In this document: positions 51,864 through 53,113 of the stretch, one piece after another
Layout: each line of letters starts with the position of its first letter
Numbering within the stretch: the first letter of the stretch is position 1
The notes under the pieces: model-generated
Database searches by the model: none
What the model was told of the DNA's origin: nothing
The model's input: the letters and a program-made list of their open reading frames with translations, nothing else
Origin: Pseudobutyrivibrio ruminis
GTDB taxonomy: Bacteria; Bacillota; Clostridia; Lachnospirales; Lachnospiraceae
Assembly (NCBI GenBank): GCA_015057315.1
Contig: SVER01000024.1
Location: forward strand, 1 to 53,113
DNA: 53,113 bases
Direction of reading: 5' to 3'
Translations under genes and position numbers: made by a program

Positions 51864-52692
51864 TTATAATAACAATTCTTTTATCTTCTCCTCTACATTT
51901 TTTATATCAAGCATCACCATATCAGACTCCATTGTAATAATCAGGTTTGTTCCAAGATAATAACCATTCTTCTCATACATCTGAAGCTTTTTAAAGTTCT
52001 TTGTAGCATAATCATTTTCAGAAACAATTCCTAAATGCTCCCAGTACAAGGTCTTTCGCTTTTTCAAATTCAATACAGCAAAATCAGGATAAACAGTGCT
52101 ATTTCCTAATTCAAGAAAAGGTTCGTATTGATAGGGTATTCCATATCTATCTAACGTATCTGCAATGATTTTTTTCTGATTTTGATCTAACTAACTCACC
52201 GCGATTAGTCTTATATTTTCCTTCCTCTGGAAAGGTATTCTGCATTGCAGGATGCTCTGCTCGCCATTTCAATACATATTGTTCATCGTTCAGAATAATT
52301 GGATTTGTAAGCTGTTGCCTAGCTGATGGCATTTTTTCATATACCTTATCAATAGCATCAAAATCGTAATTAGCTATAAATTTCTCCAGTTTATCTATTT
52401 GCTTTCTAATAGCTTTGTTAACATCAATGTTGTAATCTCTTTGAATAATTCTAGCTACCTTCATTAAATCCTCTTTTTTCACATAAACAAGCTTTTTCGT
52501 GTCAGGATTAATGTAATAATATTGGTTACAGCCATTACTTTTGGAAACCTTTACCCGTATATTGGGTAGACGCTTCCCGATTGCTACTCTCTTATCAGAT
52601 TCTTTAAGGAGAAGCCTTAGTTCTTTGAGCTGTTGCTCCACATAATCTTTATTTAATACCAATAAATCACTCTTTCTATTTACAAATTTCAT
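51864..52692 (-). pseudogene. PD-(D/E)XK nuclease-like gene with a frameshift in an A7 run
   Basis: Two frames join into one protein of about 276 residues if one base is removed from seven A residues at 52169-52175 (minus strand). The first frame (52692 to 52147) has a basic helical N-terminus with a KxNGCNQYYYIN segment and reads KTNRGELVRSKSEK; it then meets an early stop. The second frame continues IIADTLDRYGIPYQYEPFLE, VYPDFAVL, YWEHLGIV and NGYYLGTNLIITMES, the E...PDF...WEH pattern of a PD-(D/E)XK nuclease fold. Total length is 829 bases, exactly one over a codon multiple. It may be a pseudogene, use slippage at A7, or contain a sequencing error. No ribosome site precedes the ATG. The DNA is more AT-rich than the mal operon. 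Confidence 0.7.
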
Positions 52693-52697
52693 CCCGC

Positions 52698-52902
52698 TAC
52701 GTCTAAGTTACCTACAATCGTATTGTAAGACGTAGGTAGGCCTATACTACTACGTCTAATCTATCGTTTTAGCCAGATTAAGACGTAGACTCTTTCTAAG
52801 GTTCATATCAGACTACGTCTACGGTTCTCATAAACCGCTAGCAAGACGTAACAATAGTTATCGACTACGTCTTATTGTTTAAATTTGCATGGTCTAGACG
52901 TA
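52698..52902. repeat. Alternating TACGTCT / AGACGTA motif array
   Basis: Eight seven-base motifs alternate in orientation, starting at 52698, 52728, 52751, 52781, 52814, 52844, 52866 and 52896. Starts are 30 bases apart within pairs 1-2, 3-4, 5-6 and 7-8, and 23, 33 and 22 between pairs. Neighbours extend their complementarity, for example AGACGTAGGTAG with CTACTACGTCT and TACGTCTAATCT with AGATTAAGACGTA. A related TAACGTCT lies at 53001. No reading frame crosses it. It lies directly upstream of the nuclease-like gene. Confidence 0.8.
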
Positions 52903-53038
52903 GTGCCATAAAATGTCAACAAAAAAATGGGGAACATGCAACGATGCGCTGCGATAAAAAATTATAAATTGAAAATAAAAAACAAAAAGCACTTACAATA
53001 TAACGTCTTACCTTAACCTTGTCAATATTTAAGCGAAA
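52903..53038. other. AT-rich spacer, no gene recognised
   Basis: Between the motif array and the intron end there is A/T-rich sequence with no coding frame or strong hairpin. A single TAACGTCTTA at 53001-53010 resembles the array motif. It would be the 3' exon side of the group II intron. Confidence 0.5.
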
Positions 53039-53113
53039 ATCGAGTAGGAGGGAGATTTGGATAATCCCCCGACCTCTCACACCACCGTGCGTACGGTTCC
53101 GTACACGGCGGTT
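53039..53113 (-). mobile_element. Group II intron 3' end (domains V-VI), partial
   Basis: On the minus strand the edge sequence reads AACCGCCGTGTACGGAACCG followed by TACGCACGGTGGTGTGAGAGG, a stem-loop with internal bulge typical of domain V of bacterial group II introns. Then comes a GGGGGAT...ATCTCCCTCC stem with unpaired bases (domain VI) and the ending CCTACTCGAT. The predicted intron 3' boundary is at about 53039. The reverse transcriptase and the rest of the intron would lie beyond the right edge. Class is not assigned. Confidence 0.75.

Noticed and set aside
52698..52902. CRISPR array
   Set aside because: Motifs are only seven bases, alternate in orientation and lack a constant repeat of 25-37 bases; no cas gene is present.

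Overview
The window looks like the chromosome of a low-GC, anaerobic, motile Firmicute of the family Lachnospiraceae (Butyrivibrio/Pseudobutyrivibrio/Roseburia type). The main reasons are a strongly codon-biased pyruvate formate-lyase with its activase, crotonase, DapL-type lysine synthesis, a eukaryotic-type HisA, PyrK/PyrD-B, the motility-linked YjfB, a maltodextrin operon without its own ATPase, and strong GGAGG ribosome sites. The genus is inferred; no rRNA gene is present.

Layout. 1-6.1 kb: start of guaA, an orphan small protein, the Trk potassium system (trkA-trkH) with an arginase-fold gene and a cytidylate-kinase-like gene, then a convergent MecA-like adaptor. 6.2-10.5 kb: pyrimidine genes pyrC-pyrF-pyrK-pyrD, all on the minus strand. 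10.5-20 kb: an EF-hand-like protein, CPBP protease, glycogen phosphorylase, IleRS, a small membrane protein and crotonase. 20.1-25.6 kb: a translationally coupled operon of alpha/beta hydrolase, acyltransferase, zinc-ribbon membrane protein and an EAL-PAS-GGDEF protein. 25.7-33.4 kb: yjfB, an AraR-type regulator with a possible leaderless start, dapL, hisA, M18 aminopeptidase, a flavin reductase-like protein and an exonuclease. 33.5-36.8 kb: pflB-pflA. 37-39.5 kb: a secreted M13 metallopeptidase lipoprotein and a 55-residue protein. 39.5-51.8 kb: an alpha-glucan locus. It contains two paralogous GH13-LacI modules with near-identical back-to-back promoters and LacI-type operators, a secreted protein built only of carbohydrate-binding modules, and a lipoprotein-GH13-MalE-MalF-MalG operon. 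51.8-53.1 kb: the edge of an accessory region, with a frameshifted PD-(D/E)XK-like nuclease gene, an alternating array of TACGTCT/AGACGTA motifs and the 3' end of a group II intron.

How it works together (inferred): starch-derived maltodextrins would be bound at the surface, imported by the MalEFG-like system using an ATPase encoded elsewhere, cut by the two cytoplasmic GH13 enzymes, and combined with GlgP-released glucose-1-phosphate for glycolysis ending at PflB and crotonase. The two LacI paralogues probably repress their own and the divergent genes.

Non-coding highlights: (1) a family of intergenic hairpin elements at about 5.3, 9.0, 15.1 and 19.1 kb, with a conserved asymmetric core flanked by stems that differ in sequence but keep pairing; (2) the TACGTCT array at 52.7-52.9 kb; (3) a five-hairpin leader before a DUF2798-like gene at 39.5 kb; (4) a promoter-terminator unit before araR. 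No tRNA, rRNA or CRISPR array was found. All identities are from reading the sequence; no searches were run.
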